This document shows, one piece after another, positions 1 to 35,092 of a stretch of DNA of 64,000 nt. The notes below the pieces were generated by a model, which saw nothing but the letters and a program-made list of their open reading frames with translations, did no database searches and was not told the DNA's origin. A program made the translations under genes and the position numbers. Positions within the stretch are counted from its first letter, which is position 1. Each line of letters opens with the position of its first letter. The stretch covers positions 74,028,001 to 74,092,000 of the forward strand of contig OZ231126.1 in NCBI GenBank assembly GCA_965153355.1, written 5' to 3'. Source of the DNA: Flaccisagitta enflata. Taxonomy: Eukaryota; Chaetognatha; Sagittoidea; Aphragmophora.

Positions 1-118
1 ATGAAAACTATTTGTAAGATCCCTGACCCTTTATACAATGATCCCTGACCCATTATCAGTATGGAGGAAATAGGGAGGATTGCGTTGTGCCCCCCCCCCC
101 AAGCATCTAGAACACTCG

Positions 119-573
119 TTTTTGGGCAGCGGCCCCAAAGGGCCGATGTCCTGTAGGACACAGGGGTGAATTTCCTTACGTCTGTCCGTGCGTACGTACG
201 TACGTCCCCTCCCCCCCGTAAGCTTCTCAATTCTCAAATTCCTATTGAATAACAAGGGAAAATGACAGCTGGCAAACTTCCCATTGGATAACATGACAAA
301 TTTACAAAAAATGAAAAAGAATGCAAAATTGCAATTGGATAACATGGAAAATTGACAAGAAATTGTAGAAAATACATAATTCCCATTGAATATCATGGAA
401 AATTGCCTCAAAGGCCTGAAATATGCCTTCGCAGGATGTAAGGAAATTCACCCGTGTCCTACAGGACATCGGTCCTTTGGGGCCGCTGCCCTGCTCTCAC
501 TCCACTTCTTCAGCTGATCACTCCAAGCAGGGCATCGGGTACCGCTGACCATGTGCAATCCTTGGATGACTTG
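119..573 (+). mobile_element. Fold-back element, GGGCAGCGGCCCC family, copy 1
   Basis: The left arm (from 119, gggcagcggccccaaagggc) is repeated in inverted form at about 444-492, and a unique tail with the phrase gcatcgggtaccgctgacc ends near ccttggatgac. Between the arms are a cytosine run, a cgta repeat and degenerate units around cccattggataacatg (236-410). The same plan recurs at 3842, 30358, 34187, 41140, 41905 and 44341, so it is a family. No protein is encoded. Confidence 0.75.
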
Positions 574-773
574 TTTCACTTATTGACTCGATCACCACGG
601 ACGGACCAACACGTTGCAACGGAACGACCGACTGACGAATGGACTGACAGACCAACGGACGGATATAGCTCCTTATTGAGTCACTTGTCCGCGTCTAAAA
701 ATGGTTAGATTTTTTATATTTTGGCAATGGAGCGTGATGGCAAAGAGGTTTGCCAACTTGTTTTTCGACTTAC

Positions 774-23528
<22,755 letters not shown>

Positions 23529-23948
23529 CTTTGGGCAGGAGACCGTTGACACTTTGAAGAAATGGTTCAATGTACCAAGTGTAGTTTTTTTTCCTTTTTC
23601 TGCTTCTTCTTTCTTCAGAAAAATAAGAATGGTTTTCTGCAAAGGAAAATCCAAAAAGTGATTAGAAAAGAAAAAATAAAAAACCAAATGAACAAAAATA
23701 ATATCTGGTGTTGTACGTCAAATGATAACAAATAAAACAGATTTTGAATGGGATATCTTGATAGATCTAATATCGTGGCAATGTTTTACCGCGACTAGGT
23801 TTATGTTCTTGAGTGTCTCATGTGTCTGGGTCCCATTCATCTGTCTCATCAATCCTCATTCACCTCAGTCAGTGCGTTAGTCCCGTCCCTTCCAAGTTTT
23901 AACTGTTGTGATATTCATCTTACTTTCTGCTGTAGGGTTAGTTTATAA

Positions 23949-24196
23949 AACAAGGCTGGATACACGGCTACCCCAATCGCGTGCGGGTGGGCAGGGGCCA
24001 TGATTGAGGTCAGTGGAGCATTTGGGTAGGAGCAGTAAGGCTAAAAACCCAATTTACGCCAAAAAAGTAAAGTGTGACGGACGGAAAGACAGACGGACGG
24101 ACGGACGGATGGACGGACGGACGGACGGACGGAAGGACGGACGGACGGACGGACCGACAAAGCGGGGTGTAGAGTCGCGTAGCACGCGACTAAAAA
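23949..24196 (-). mobile_element. A-family hairpin element
   Basis: Complete copy: acaaggctggatacacggc, atcgcgtgcgggtgggcagg, a long ggac/ggacg tandem (24080-24155), aaagcggggtgtag, and the terminal hairpin agtcgcgtagcacgcgact before aaaaa. Confidence 0.88.
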
Positions 24197-24811
24197 TCAG
24201 ATGAACAGCAATTTTTTTCTAAAACCAAAAGACAGGGATACGGATAAGGATTTTTTTCTCGAATTGCGAGTTACACAAACCGAAGCAAACTTTAATTGGA
24301 TCTCGTTGTCCTTCCTTAAATATCACATGATCAGAGCAAAAAATAAAAAAGCCAACACAACAAAGACGGGTCCGCTTCACTTAGAGCTTTATGGTGGGTT
24401 CGGTGGTGGAGTCTCAGGGCTATCAATAGCGCATGTCAAGGGCAAAATTGTACCTTACTATCTTAGAAATAATAATGTTTCCACCTGTAGCATTAGTTCA
24501 TTTATTGACAAAAAAAAAAAAAAAAACAGAAATCAATTGCGAAAATTTTATGTTAGCCTCCTTTGACTGAATCACTGCCGCCATTCATTAGAGAAGCAGT
24601 TTGCAGAGCTTCCCAAAGTACTCTGGAGTAATGGCGTTCCAGACCTTTCTAGGGATTTTCTTGATCTTTTCTTTTACTACATTTAAACTTAAAGCTCCAA
24701 GGAGATTCAACAAATCATAAAAAAATTGGTGACATAAATGTAGCCCTTCAAATTTGTAAGCAGTCTACACAAACCGCATCTGTCTAGTTCAATGCGCTTA
24801 GAAGTTTTTTG

Positions 24812-25207
24812 AAACAAGGCCAACACCTATAAGTCGCGTGCGGGACATAAGTAACTTAGGATGACTTAAATTGACTTGAAATGACTCAAGATGGCTTAAA
24901 ATAACTCAAGAGGACTTAAAATGACTTTAAAAGATAAAATGATGTAAAATGACATAATTGACTAAGTTGGCTTAATTGACTTAAGTGACTTAATTCAACT
25001 TGAAATGACTTAAAATGCCCTAGAATGACTTAGTATGACTTAGAATGACTAAAAATGACCTAAAATGACTAAAAATGACTTATAGTGACTTAAAGTAATA
25101 AAAAAAGTAAAGTTTGAGGGACTGACAGACTGACGGACCAACAGACCGACGGACCAACGGACGGATAGACAAAGCAGGTGGTAGATTAGCGTGCACGCAA
25201 CTAAAAA
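24812..25207 (-). mobile_element. E-family hairpin element with gacttaaaat tandem
   Basis: Starts aacaaggccaacacctata and agtcgcgtgcgggac, then about 250 bases of diverged 10-bp units (gacttaaaat), the gacggaccaac repeat, and a decayed hairpin gcgtgcacgcaact followed by aaaaa. Confidence 0.85.
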
Positions 25208-25559
25208 AGTGATGTGTTATCATTTGAAGATTGTGCAGAAATGGCAAAAACAAAATTGAAACATTTCATTCAAAGTTGAATAACTTTTGAATGTGTTGAG
25301 TTAGAGAGATGCGATTTGCGTAGATTGCTTGCAAATTTGAAGGGCTTTAATAATCTCACCAATTTTTTAAAGAATCTTTTGATTCTACTCTGAGATATAC
25401 AAGTAATCGTGCGGAAACCTTTTATTTCTAAGATAGTATAGTGAAGCTGCCAAAATCTTTTGTGGGTAGAGTTAAGATAACTTATGTTGTGACTGTCGGA
25501 ATTGACAGACACACCCCATGGTGACGGTCATTCGACATCATGGTAAAAACTTTTGAAAA

Positions 25560-26430
25560 AAAAAACACACTTAGAATTTGAGCACTGGGTTGACATTGGC
25601 ATGGGTAATTTCCCGTTACTGCTAGACTTACAGGCAAAATGTCAGGCATGAAGCCCAAAAATTGAGCGTTTTAGTCAAAAAAGGACATAAATTTACAATA
25701 TTTGGCCCTTTTTGAGGAAAACAAAGCTAAAATTTTTTACTTAACATTTGAGTTGGAGGCTAAAATTTGGCATGGAGACTCTCTTAGTAGTTGAAAACTG
25801 GTGTGCAAAATTTTGTGTAGATGGCTTAAAGTGTTTGGCCATAGCGGTATGAAATGTACCCAGGTTCCCAAAAATGAAGAATTTTGGAACCTATTTTTCA
25901 AGGTTTTTAAGGTATTTTTTTGGTCTTACAGTATAGTAGTGCCATACAATTTTGTGTACAAGTAAGTGTATGTATGGTGATTTATTCCCAATAGCGTGTG
26001 GAATTTTTTAAAATTTTTTCTATGAAATAGATATGTTATAAGATTTTTGTATAATATTGAAAAATGATTTTTTAAATTTTTGCCCATTTCACCCAAATTG
26101 ATTAAGAACATGGTCAACTCCTTTTTTTCTTATGGGCAATACTAAAGGGGGTCCATGTGCAAAATTTCAGGCATGCGACATAAATTTTGAGGTTTTTATG
26201 GCTAAAAAAACAAAATTTTAGACCTTTTTTCTGGCTTTTTAAGCCAAATAATCACTTTTAATGTTTGATTAAAAAACTGAAATTTGGCACAGATATACCC
26301 CTACCTTATGGGGACTTGCAAAATTTTAGGCAAATCGCTTGAAGCGTTTGGCCGTAGCACAAAATGGCCCTAGGGGTCTAGAAATGCAAAATTTTAAGTC
26401 ACATTTTTTAAATCTTTGAGCTCTTATGCA
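25560..26430. repeat. AT-rich modules of about 400-500 bp
   Basis: The series aaatttggcat / gcaaaattttgtgtagatgg / gtttggccatagc / ccaggttcccaaaaatg recurs in diverged form at 26270-26400. It belongs to the style of sequence that makes the arms of the palindromic elements. No gene. Confidence 0.45.
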
Positions 26431-26534
26431 AATTTTCATGCATTGCCCCAAAACCGCCGAGTCCTTTTCCTTAAATCCTGGACTATTACAAAAAGAGAAC
26501 AATCTTAGATTCCTATAGAAATGCGGACAGAGTA

Positions 26535-27276
26535 CACTTTTTTTGTTTTATAAGCACCTTGTTTATAAGCACGCCCAGCCTCAGATATTGGGAAAATTTA
26601 AGCACATTGATAAGCACTCTCCAGGCTGAGATTTTCGATTTGAAAAAAATTTTTTGATGATTTTCCAAAAATATGCCAATTCTTATACATTTTTTGTTGG
26701 AATTTCACAAAAACAAATAGAAAATTTTAAAGAATTTGAAATCATCTGTAATACTAGTCTGTCAGTACATTCAGGATTTTGATGCTGACAGATGTAATTT
26801 CTAATAAAGAATATTATTGCTTTGATACTATTGTTAGTAAGAATTTATTGCTGTAACAAGGACCACCACAAAAGAAAAAAATAGCATGATACTAAATAAC
26901 ACTAAAAATTAAAAAGAATTAATATCAAATCATAATACTTATCTGATCCCATGGTTTATATGAAAGTAGGACAACGCCAATGAAAGATACTGTATATTTT
27001 CTTATACAAGATACATTCATTACTGTGTTTTATACTATACTTTATTCTATACTATATAATACTCTATGCTTTACTGTTTTCTATACCTTACAGTGTACTT
27101 TGTTCTATGCTGTTTTTGTTCTATACTGTGTACTTTGTTCCATACTAAATAGGATAATTACTAACCGATAGACAATTAGCACGCATTTAAGCACATTTCA
27201 GCCTCGAAAATGAGATTTTACTAAGCACGCTCAGCCTCAGCCAAAAAAGGAGCGTGCTTATAAAACAAAAAAAGTG
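26535..27276. mobile_element. TA-flanked inverted-repeat element
   Basis: The ends are exact inverted copies of CACTTTTTTTGTTTTATAAG with a TA on each side (26533-26534 and 27277-27278), the mariner/Tc1 type of target. Inside both ends are cagcctcag phrases. 742 bp and no transposase. Related heads occur at about 22799 and 28288. Confidence 0.75.
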
Positions 27277-27459
27277 TACGAGATAAAGAGGCGTAAAAAG
27301 AGGCGTTTAAGGAATAGAAGATGTTTCAGGTTATCAAAACAGATGAGATTCGAAACCGAAAACAGATTAAACGTGAGCTTCTTTTGAAGAGGATGTCTTT
27401 CATAAATTGGATTTATATTGCTAGTATTATATGTTTTGAAACTAAGAAAAGAAATTAAA

Positions 27460-27563
27460 AAAGGCCAAGTAGGCCAAAAAGGTGCGACGTGTGGATTGTC
27501 GAACGAATGCGTTACCGACAGACCGACGGACACAGCCAGTTATAGAGGTGCTTTGTCGCACCT
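27460..27563 (-). mobile_element. B-family hairpin element
   Basis: aaggccaagtaggcc, aaggtgcgacgtgtgg, a short gaccgacgg repeat and the end hairpin aggtgctttgtcgcacct followed by aaaa. Confidence 0.85.
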
Positions 27564-27654
27564 AAAAATTACTATTATTTTTAGTTTGTGAGAAGTGACA
27601 CGTATAGTATTGCGCAACTTTCTTCAATCATAGATTTTAAGTCTACGCATTCCT

Positions 27655-27776
27655 AACAAGGCCAAGTAGGCCAATAAGGTGCGACGTGTGGATCGTCGAA
27701 CGAATGCGTTACCAACCAACCAACAGACCAACCGACCAACGGACACAGCCAGTTATAGAGGTGCTTTGTCGCACCT
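27655..27776 (-). mobile_element. B-family hairpin element
   Basis: Complete copy from aacaaggccaagtaggcc to aggtgctttgtcgcacct then aaaa, only about 90 bases after the previous copy and in the same orientation. Confidence 0.88.
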
Positions 27777-28287
27777 AAAAACTGGTAACTAGTGTTTGCT
27801 GCTAGAATGATCACGGAGTTAACTAAAGCTTGTTTTCGAATGATTCACACTTAACCTTTCCAAGATTCTTGCTTCTCCAACTCTAAGATCCAGTACACTA
27901 TCGGACAACCCCTTTCAATCCTTTTGTACTTGGTGACTTGCCTTTCAAAGCCAACAAGATATTTTTGTTCAGATGTTTCCAGTTTTGTCTCTTTTACCAG
28001 CAGAGGAAGACCAACCAATATAGAATCAAAAAGATACATGAACAGTCAATGAACACTCAATTTTTGGTCATGTGGTCGACTCTTAGGAGGGCATTGAGTT
28101 CTTTTGTTGTTGTGATGAAAATAATGTATATTCTAAAAATTTCAGCACTGTAAATTATCCTAACCAATTGTCATATTGTACCTGAAAAATGTCTAACCCA
28201 GGTTAATAACCCTTAAGGGGGCCAAAATATCAAAATCATTTTTTTCCTCAAATCTGAGGCCAGATTCAGATTCCTTGCAAATAAACT

Positions 28288-28652
28288 ACACTCTTTTCCT
28301 TTTAGTGAGGACAAAGTTTACAAGGACATGAGGCTGAAATTTTGCCAACAATAAGGACATTTATAGGACAAAGCCCAGCCTCAGATAGGCAAAATAAATT
28401 TTTGATTCAAAATTTAGATTGTCCTTCTTAAAGAAAATAACTATGTTTATAAGAGCAGCATTTATTTTTTCTAAATGATATAATATTTCATTAGGAACAG
28501 CTACAAAGCAACTAATTTGTATTTACTTATACTGAACATCAATTACTTCAATGCATAAAACATAATCATAAGAAAATCATAGGAAAATATTAAAGACACG
28601 CTAAATCTAAGTATGTCCCAGCCTCAGAAAAAATTTACTGGTCCTTATTTAA
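28288..28652. mobile_element. Relative of the TA-flanked element at 26535, cut by an E-family element
   Basis: Starts TA then CACTCTTTTCCTTTTAG and has caaggacat and cagcctcag phrases like 26535-27276, with GGAC where that copy has GCAC. The right end stops where the E-family element begins. Confidence 0.5.
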
Positions 28653-28669
28653 AACAAGGCCAACACCTA

Positions 28670-31600
28670 CACCGTCTTTAGATCAAAGTGAGTTATGCTA
28701 AACCTTTATAAACCATTATAAATCCTAAACTCCTGAACCATAAGTCTTCAAATTTTGAGTGTATGTTGGTAATAAGTGACAGTTTTGTTATGCCAAACCT
28801 CAACCTCAAGGACTCGATTGGTTGAAGTCAGCAAAAAATTGAAATAACTGCTATTTTGGGGGCTAAATCAATTTTTTTGCTATTTTTCTCATAAAAAACT
28901 GTCTTTATTTGCTTGAAATCTTTATACAAATTGAGCTAGCTCCTTGGGGTTGGTGTCAAATGATAAATATTTCAATAATAGATTGTGTCTTGATGCCAAA
29001 CTGAAAAATTCGGGACTCATAACAAATTGGTTATCGGGAAAAAAGTCGAAGTCAGTCGTTAACTTTTTGACATATTTGAGAGAAACAAGGTTTTCATTTT
29101 CTTATGGGAAAGTTGAGGGTCTCAGTTGAGCGTTTGAGGCCTCCAATGAAATTGATAGAGTAAGTAAATTTGATAATTTTCTTTCATTTGGCGCCAAGCA
29201 GAATGCTTTAGGACAAATATTTTTTGCGCTATGATTTCTTAAAGATTGGTTACCAAAAAATTCGAATGGAATTTTTTATCAATTTTTTATGATTTTGTGT
29301 AGGATCAATAAAGGAGTGTATTTATGTTTACTTGAGCATGCAAATACAAAAAAACATGTTTATGAGCACAGCTGCTCATCTGTGAGGGCGTTTTGGAGCA
29401 TTTTAGCTCATTTAGCTCACTTAGCTAAATGATTCATTCCATTCTTTCTGATTTCAAATACAATAAATGAATAGATATTTTCATACTTGTTTAAGCAAGC
29501 AAATAAAAAAATCATGTCAGTGAGCAGAGCTGCTCATCTGTGAGGGCGTTTTCAAGTATTCTAGCTCATTTAGCTCATTTAGCTTGCACTTTTTGTCTGA
29601 TTTTGAATAGGATAAATAAATTGATGTTTTAATTTAAGCATGCAAATAAAAGAAAGCATATCAGTGAGTAAAGCTGGTTGTCTGGTTGAATCATTTTGAA
29701 TATTTTAGCTCATCTAGCTCATTTGGCTCAGTCCTATTTTTCTCTGATTTTCAGTGCAGTCAATACATACAATTAATTGCCTTTGATTTGATCTAACAAA
29801 AAAAAAAAAAAATCAGTGACTGAAGAAAAAAGCATGGTGAAAAGTGACCAATGCTTACAACTTTTTTCCTCATGGGATTACTGGTCAGTCATTCTTTCAA
29901 TTTGGAACATCAATCATGAAAAAAAAAACAATTAAGTTTTACTTGAATGCTGAAATTCGTAGAATTCTTGAGCAGAACTAACAGTAATGGCGGCTGTCGC
30001 CGTGAGGAAAAAAGTCGTAAGCATTGGTCACTTTTCACCATGCTTTTGTCTCCAGTTACTGAAAATCTTTTTATTTATTAGATCAAATCAAGAGCAATTG
30101 TATGTATTGGTTGCACTGAAAATCAGAGAAAGATAGGACTGAGCCAAATGAGTTAGGTGAGCTAAGATGCTCAAAATCACTCAATCAGACAACAAGCTAT
30201 GCTCACTGATATGCTATCTTGTATTTGCATGCTCACATCAAATATTTATTTATTTATCTTATTGAAAATTAAAAAAAAGATTGAGCTAAATAAGCTGAAT
30301 GAGCTAGAATAGTTAAAAACACTCTCACAGTAGAGTACTTTTGCTCACTGATATGCTTTTTGGGCAGCGGCCCCGAAGGGACCGATGACCTATGCTTTCA
30401 CACATGGAGAAATTACTCCTTCTTCTCCTCCTCCGTCCGTCCCCCCCCTACCCTGAGGCTCAAATTCTGGCTCTGAGGCCCATATTCCACCCCAGAGATC
30501 CAAATTCTAACCTTGAGGCCCAAAATCTAGCCTTGAGGCCCAAATTCTAGCCCAGAGGCCCAAAATCTAGCCCTGAGGCCCAAATTCTAGCTGTGAGGCT
30601 CATGTTTTACCCCAGAGATCCAAGTTCTAACCTTGAGGCCCATATCCCAACCTCGTGGCTCAAATCCTAGCCTCAAGGCTCAAATCCCAGCTTGGAGGCT
30701 CAAATCCCAGCCTCAAGGCTCAAATCCAAACCTCAAAGCCCCAATTCCAGCCTCGAAGCCATAATTCCAGCCTCAAGGCCATAATTCTTGCTTCAAGGCT
30801 CAAATCTAAGCCTCTACTCCAAGCCTCAAGGCCCCAATTCCAGCCTTGAGGCCATAATTCCAGCCTTGAGGCTCAAATAAAAACAGCATAGGTCATCGGC
30901 CCCTTCGGGGCTGCTGCCCCTCTAACCACCTCACACCCACATACACTCACATAGGGGCAACGGGTACCGCTGACCATCTAACGCTTTTGCGACTCTTTAT
31001 ATCTGCTTGCTTTAACATGTTTTAAAATATTAATTCATTTATCGCATTTGAAATAAAAAAAAAAGATTGAGCAAATTGAGCTAAATGAGCTAGAATGCAC
31101 AAAAACACCCTCACAGATGAGCAGCTATGCTCATAAACATGTTTTCTTGTATATGCACCTTCAAACAAACATAACTACACTCTTTTATTGATCCTACTTA
31201 AAATCATAATAAATTGAAAAAAAATCAATTTGAATTTTTTGTAAATAAATCTTTAAAAAATCATAGAGCGAAAAATACTTGGCGCCAAATGAAAGAGAAT
31301 TATCAAATTTACTTACTCTATCAGTTTCATGAGATCCTCAATTTTCTAATAACAAAACAAAAACCATATTTCTCTCAAATATGTCAAAAAGTCAAAGACT
31401 GACTTTGACTTTTTTCCCCGACAAGAATCAAAATCACTCAACCAGACAACCAGCTATGTTTACTGACATGCTTTCATGTATTTGCATGCTTAAATCAAAA
31501 CATTTATTTATTTATCTGTTTTGAAATCAGAAAAAAGAGCAAGCTAAATGAGCTAAATGAGCTAGAATACTTTGAAACACCCTCACAGATGAGCAGCTAG

Positions 31601-32341
31601 GCTCACTGTGATAGTTTCTTATATTTGCTTGCTTAAATATCTATCATTTTATTTGCTCACTTATTGCATTTGAAGTCAGAAAAAAAGAGTGAGCTAAGTG
31701 AGCTAAATGAGCTGAAATGCTCAAAATCACCCTCACAGATGAGCAGCAATACTCATAAACATGTTTTCCTGTATTTGCATGCTCAAACAAACTTAAATAC
31801 ACTCCTTGATTTATCCTACACAATATGAAAGAAAATTGAAAAAAAAAATCAATTTGAATTTTTTGTAAATAAATCTTTAAAAAATCATAATGCGAAAAAT
31901 ATTTGTCGTAGAGCATTCTGGTTGGCGCCAAATGAAAGAGAATTATACAATTTACTTACCATATCAATTTCATTTGGTCGGTGGAGATTCTAAACTTTCT
32001 TATGAGAAAATGAAAACCATGTTTCTCTCGAATATGTCAAAAAGTCAAAGACTGACTCCGACTTTTTTCCCGATAATCTACAACTAAATTTCCTTGATTT
32101 GAGACCAAGCAAATAAAAAAAGTTTATTGTAAAACACATTTCAAAAAATTTGATTTGACCCTAAATATGGCATTTCTTTCCATGATCTGCTGACTTCAAC
32201 CAATCAAGTCACTGATTCTGGGGTTTTGCATAACAAAACTGTCACTTATTACCAAAATACACCAAAAATTTGAAAACTCTTGGTCAAGTAGTTAAGGAGT
32301 TAAAAAGGTTTACAATAACGCACTTCGATCCAAAGACGGTG
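28670..32341. mobile_element. 3.7 kb long-inverted-repeat element with TA target duplication
   Basis: Interrupts the E-family element exactly at cctaTA: TA is at 28668-28669 and again at 32342-32343. Ends are inverted copies of CACCGTCTTTRGATCRAAGTG-like sequence, and the match continues through the arms (cagttttgttatgc, ggcgccaa, gagctaaatgagct modules). The arms consist of repeated modules with atgagcagctatgctcat and gcatgctcaaa. A fold-back element (30358-30995) lies inside the right arm. No transposase is recognisable. Confidence 0.85.
30358..30995 (+). mobile_element. Fold-back element, GGGCAGCGGCCCC family, nested
   Basis: gggcagcggccccgaaggg at the left and ccccttcggggctgctgcc at about 30896-30914, with a core of some twenty units of aggcccaaattctagcc. 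Ends with gggtaccgctgaccatctaa. It breaks the gctcactgatatgct module of the surrounding arm. Confidence 0.82.
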
Positions 32342-32576
32342 TATAAGTCGCATGTGGGACATAGATAACTTAAGATGACTTTAAATGACTCAAGACGACC
32401 TGAAATCACTTAAAATGACTCAAAAAGACTAAAAATGAGTTAAATGACTAAATTGACCTGATTGACTTAAATGACTTAATATAACTTGATAAAACATAAA
32501 ATGACTAATAATGACTTAGAATGTCTCAGAATGACTTACAATGACTTACAATGGCATTTGTGAAGGAGCTGTGCCA

Positions 32577-32789
32577 CAGTCCATCAAATCCCACCCTGAT
32601 GGGAAAAAAACACCTAACGCCACTTTATCCCACTCCACCCACCTACACAGTCCATCAAATCCCACCCTGATGGGAAAAAAACACCTAACGCCACTTTATC
32701 CCACTCCACCCACCTACACAGTCCATCAAATCCCACCCTGATGGGAAAAAAACACCTAACGCCACTTTATCCCACTCCACCCACCTACA
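32577..32789. repeat. 71-bp tandem repeat, three units
   Basis: Units start at 32577, 32648 and 32719 and are identical as far as I can read (cagtccatcaaatcccaccc). Part of the E-family element; the perfect identity implies very recent expansion. Confidence 0.92.
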
Positions 32790-32945
32790 TGTGCGCTCAA
32801 AAAGCTTGAAAACGCTGAAAAAGTTAAAAGGGGACCGACCGACCGACCGACCAACCAACCGACTGACAGACCGACAAAGCGGGGTGTAGAGTCGCGTAGC
32901 ACGCGACTAAAAAAGAGTATATGTGAGATACTTGATCTGCTTTTT

Positions 32946-33069
32946 AGGTGCGACAGAGCACCTCTATAAACGTTGGTCGGTTGTTTGGTTGTTCGGTTGG
33001 TTGGTCTGTTGGGTAACGCATTCGTTTGACGATCCACATGTCGCACCTTATTGGCCTACTTGGCCTTGT
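32946..33069 (+). mobile_element. B-family hairpin element
   Basis: aggtgcgacagagcacct hairpin, ggttgtttggttg repeats, gacgatccacatgtcgcacc, and end ggcctacttggccttgt. Only about 35 bases from the end of the E-family element. Confidence 0.86.
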
Positions 33070-33286
33070 CTAACAAAGTTTTGATTTTAATCCTTAAAAA
33101 TGCAAAAAAAAAAAAAAAAAAAAAAGAAAAGAAAAAAAACCTTGTGGCAGAAAAACCCTTATTTTAGGCAGTTTTTCTTTGTGATTTAAAACTTGTTCTA
33201 AACGATTTCTACCCACAGTTTTCCAGTTTTTTTAAGAACGTCTACAGTGTGGAAATTTTTAGAATACATTGCTTACATCAAAACAA

Positions 33287-33416
33287 ACAAGGCCGTACAC
33301 ACTCCCCCTCAGTCGCAGCGGGTGGGCAGGGGCGGAAAACCTTGAGAATTAATGACCGACCGACAGACCGACCGACCGACACAGCAAGTTCTAAAGTCGC
33401 GTATCCGCGACTAAAA
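33287..33416 (-). mobile_element. A/D-family hairpin element
   Basis: acaaggccgtacacactcc, agtcgcagcgggtgggcagg, accgaccgac repeat and end hairpin agtcgcgtatccgcgact then aaaaa. Confidence 0.82.
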
Positions 33417-33531
33417 ATCTAGGTCCTACGCTCATTTTTTCTCACAATAACATTTTATTTTAATCTGAGGCTCAGCGTTTGTTTGTTTCTGCAGCAACAG
33501 AAGATTCAAATTGTTCTTAGCAAGTTCTTAT

Positions 33532-33744
33532 TAGTCGCGTGCCACGCGACTCTACAACCCGCTTTGTCGATCCGTCCGTCGGTCCGTCCGTCCGTCGGTC
33601 CGTCGGTCCGTCCGTCACACTTTACTTTTTTTGGGTTTTTGCGGTTTTTGGCCTCACTGCTCCTGCCCAAATGATGGAGTGACCTCAATTATGGCCCCTG
33701 CCCACCCGCACGCGACTGGGGTAGCCGTGTATCCGGCCTTGTTT
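33532..33744 (+). mobile_element. A-family hairpin element, complete
   Basis: Hairpin agtcgcgtgccacgcgact, ccgctttgtcgatccg, ccgtcggtccgtccg repeat, tgctcctgcccaaatgatgg, cccgcacgcgactgg and end gtatccggccttgtt. Confidence 0.9.
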
Positions 33745-34186
33745 TTCCAGAAATATCGTTTTATCTGGGTACTTGTGTCTGATTGTCTATTGAATGGATA
33801 ATTGGATATGTGAACCAAAACAGTAATTATAAACAAATCAAAGTTCAGTATAAGAGTGATTGAAGTCAATTGTTATAATCAAACAGTACCCCTTCCACAA
33901 TTCTTTTTGATTACTGCAGTTTTTGAGCAAATAAACTATGAAATTTCATATATTCTCCCTTTTTGAGGCTGGCGACGTTCTTATGATTGTTCTTATATTT
34001 TTTCATATCTGAGCCTCAATGTTCTTATAAACAAGGTTCTTGGTCAAAGATGTGAATGTACTTGGAAACCCCGCATGAAAAAAGTGTAATCTCCACAATA
34101 TTCTCAACAATGTCTAAATGAGGCTTTGTCCGTCTGTTGGTCCCTCAGTCCGTTGAGTATAAAAAAAAAAGAATTTTAGATACTTT

Positions 34187-34700
34187 TTGGGCAGCGGCCC
34201 CAAAGGGCCGATGTCCTTTAGGACACAGTGGTGAATTTCCAGATGTTTGCCCGTACCTCCGTACACCCGTCCCCCCCAAGGCCTCATGTAAGCCTTTTCA
34301 GTCCTCTCAGGCCCAAAACTCAGCCCTCTCAAGCCAAAAATCAGCACTTTTATGTCCTGAATTAGCTCTCTCAAGCTCAAAATCAGCCTGCTGAGGCCCT
34401 AAATCAGCTTTGTCAGTCCTAAAATCAACCATTTCAGGCCTAAAATCAGCCCTATCAAACCTAAAATCTGTCTCAATTCAGCCCTCAAAATAACCCTATC
34501 CCTGATCTCATTACCGTGCTCCAATCAATCAAATCAGTCCTTAAATGTGCTTTCTCAGGACTTCTGGAAATTCACCCCTGTGTCCTACAGGACATCGGCC
34601 CTTTAGGGCTGGTGCCCTGCTCTCACTCCACTTCCTCAGCTGATCACTCTAAGCAGGGCATCGGGTACCGCTGACCATGTGCGATCCTTGGATGACTAGC
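34187..34700 (+). mobile_element. Fold-back element, GGGCAGCGGCCCC family
   Basis: gggcagcggccccaaaggg at 34190 is inverted at 34588-34620. The core is a tandem of caggcccaaaatcagcc-like units. The unique tail runs through gggcatcgggtaccgctgac to ggatgactag. Confidence 0.85.
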
Positions 34701-34859
34701 TCTGTATGTTTGTGTGTGTAGGGATGGAGGTTTGACGCCTTTCCTCACCCGCACTATGCTCTGAGAGCACATCACCTTGGGACAAAAAAAATTACGCACT
34801 CACTTTTGGCTGATACTAATATGTGAAACTGGTGTAGTTTGTCATACTGATGAAGAATA

Positions 34860-35092
34860 TACTATCTTCACAAAAAAAATCTTTCCACCTGCAAACTACT
34901 ATCATCTTATCAAAAAGCTGCTCCTAAACAAATATAGCTATAACAACCAGATTGGTCTCATTTTAAAGATTTGTTTTAACTCTGTAATACTAGACCAATC
35001 TGCGGTCCGTAGCTTTGTTAGTTAGGGAGCAGCAAATTTTCAAAGTTGATGCTTGTTTTGAGGTGGAAAGATTTTTTTTGTGAAGATAGTAT
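34860..35092. mobile_element. Short TA-flanked MITE
   Basis: A perfect inverted end beginning TACTATCTTCACAAAAAAAA and continuing to tttccacct (about 32 bases) at 34860-34890 and 35061-35092, with TA on both sides. 233 bp without coding. Confidence 0.7.

Larger units (their letters stand above)
28653..32911 (-). mobile_element. E-family hairpin element carrying a 3.7 kb nested insertion
   Basis: Its first 17 bases (aacaaggccaacaccta) are at 28653-28669 and the remainder resumes at 32342 with tataagtcgcatgtggg. It then has gacttaaaat-type units, a 71-bp tandem, the accgaccgacc repeat and the hairpin agtcgcgtagcacgcgact before aaaaa. Confidence 0.85.

Noticed and set aside
32577-32789. CRISPR-like array of regularly spaced repeats
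   Set aside because: The 71-bp units are contiguous and identical with no unique spacers, and the host is a eukaryotic transposon.
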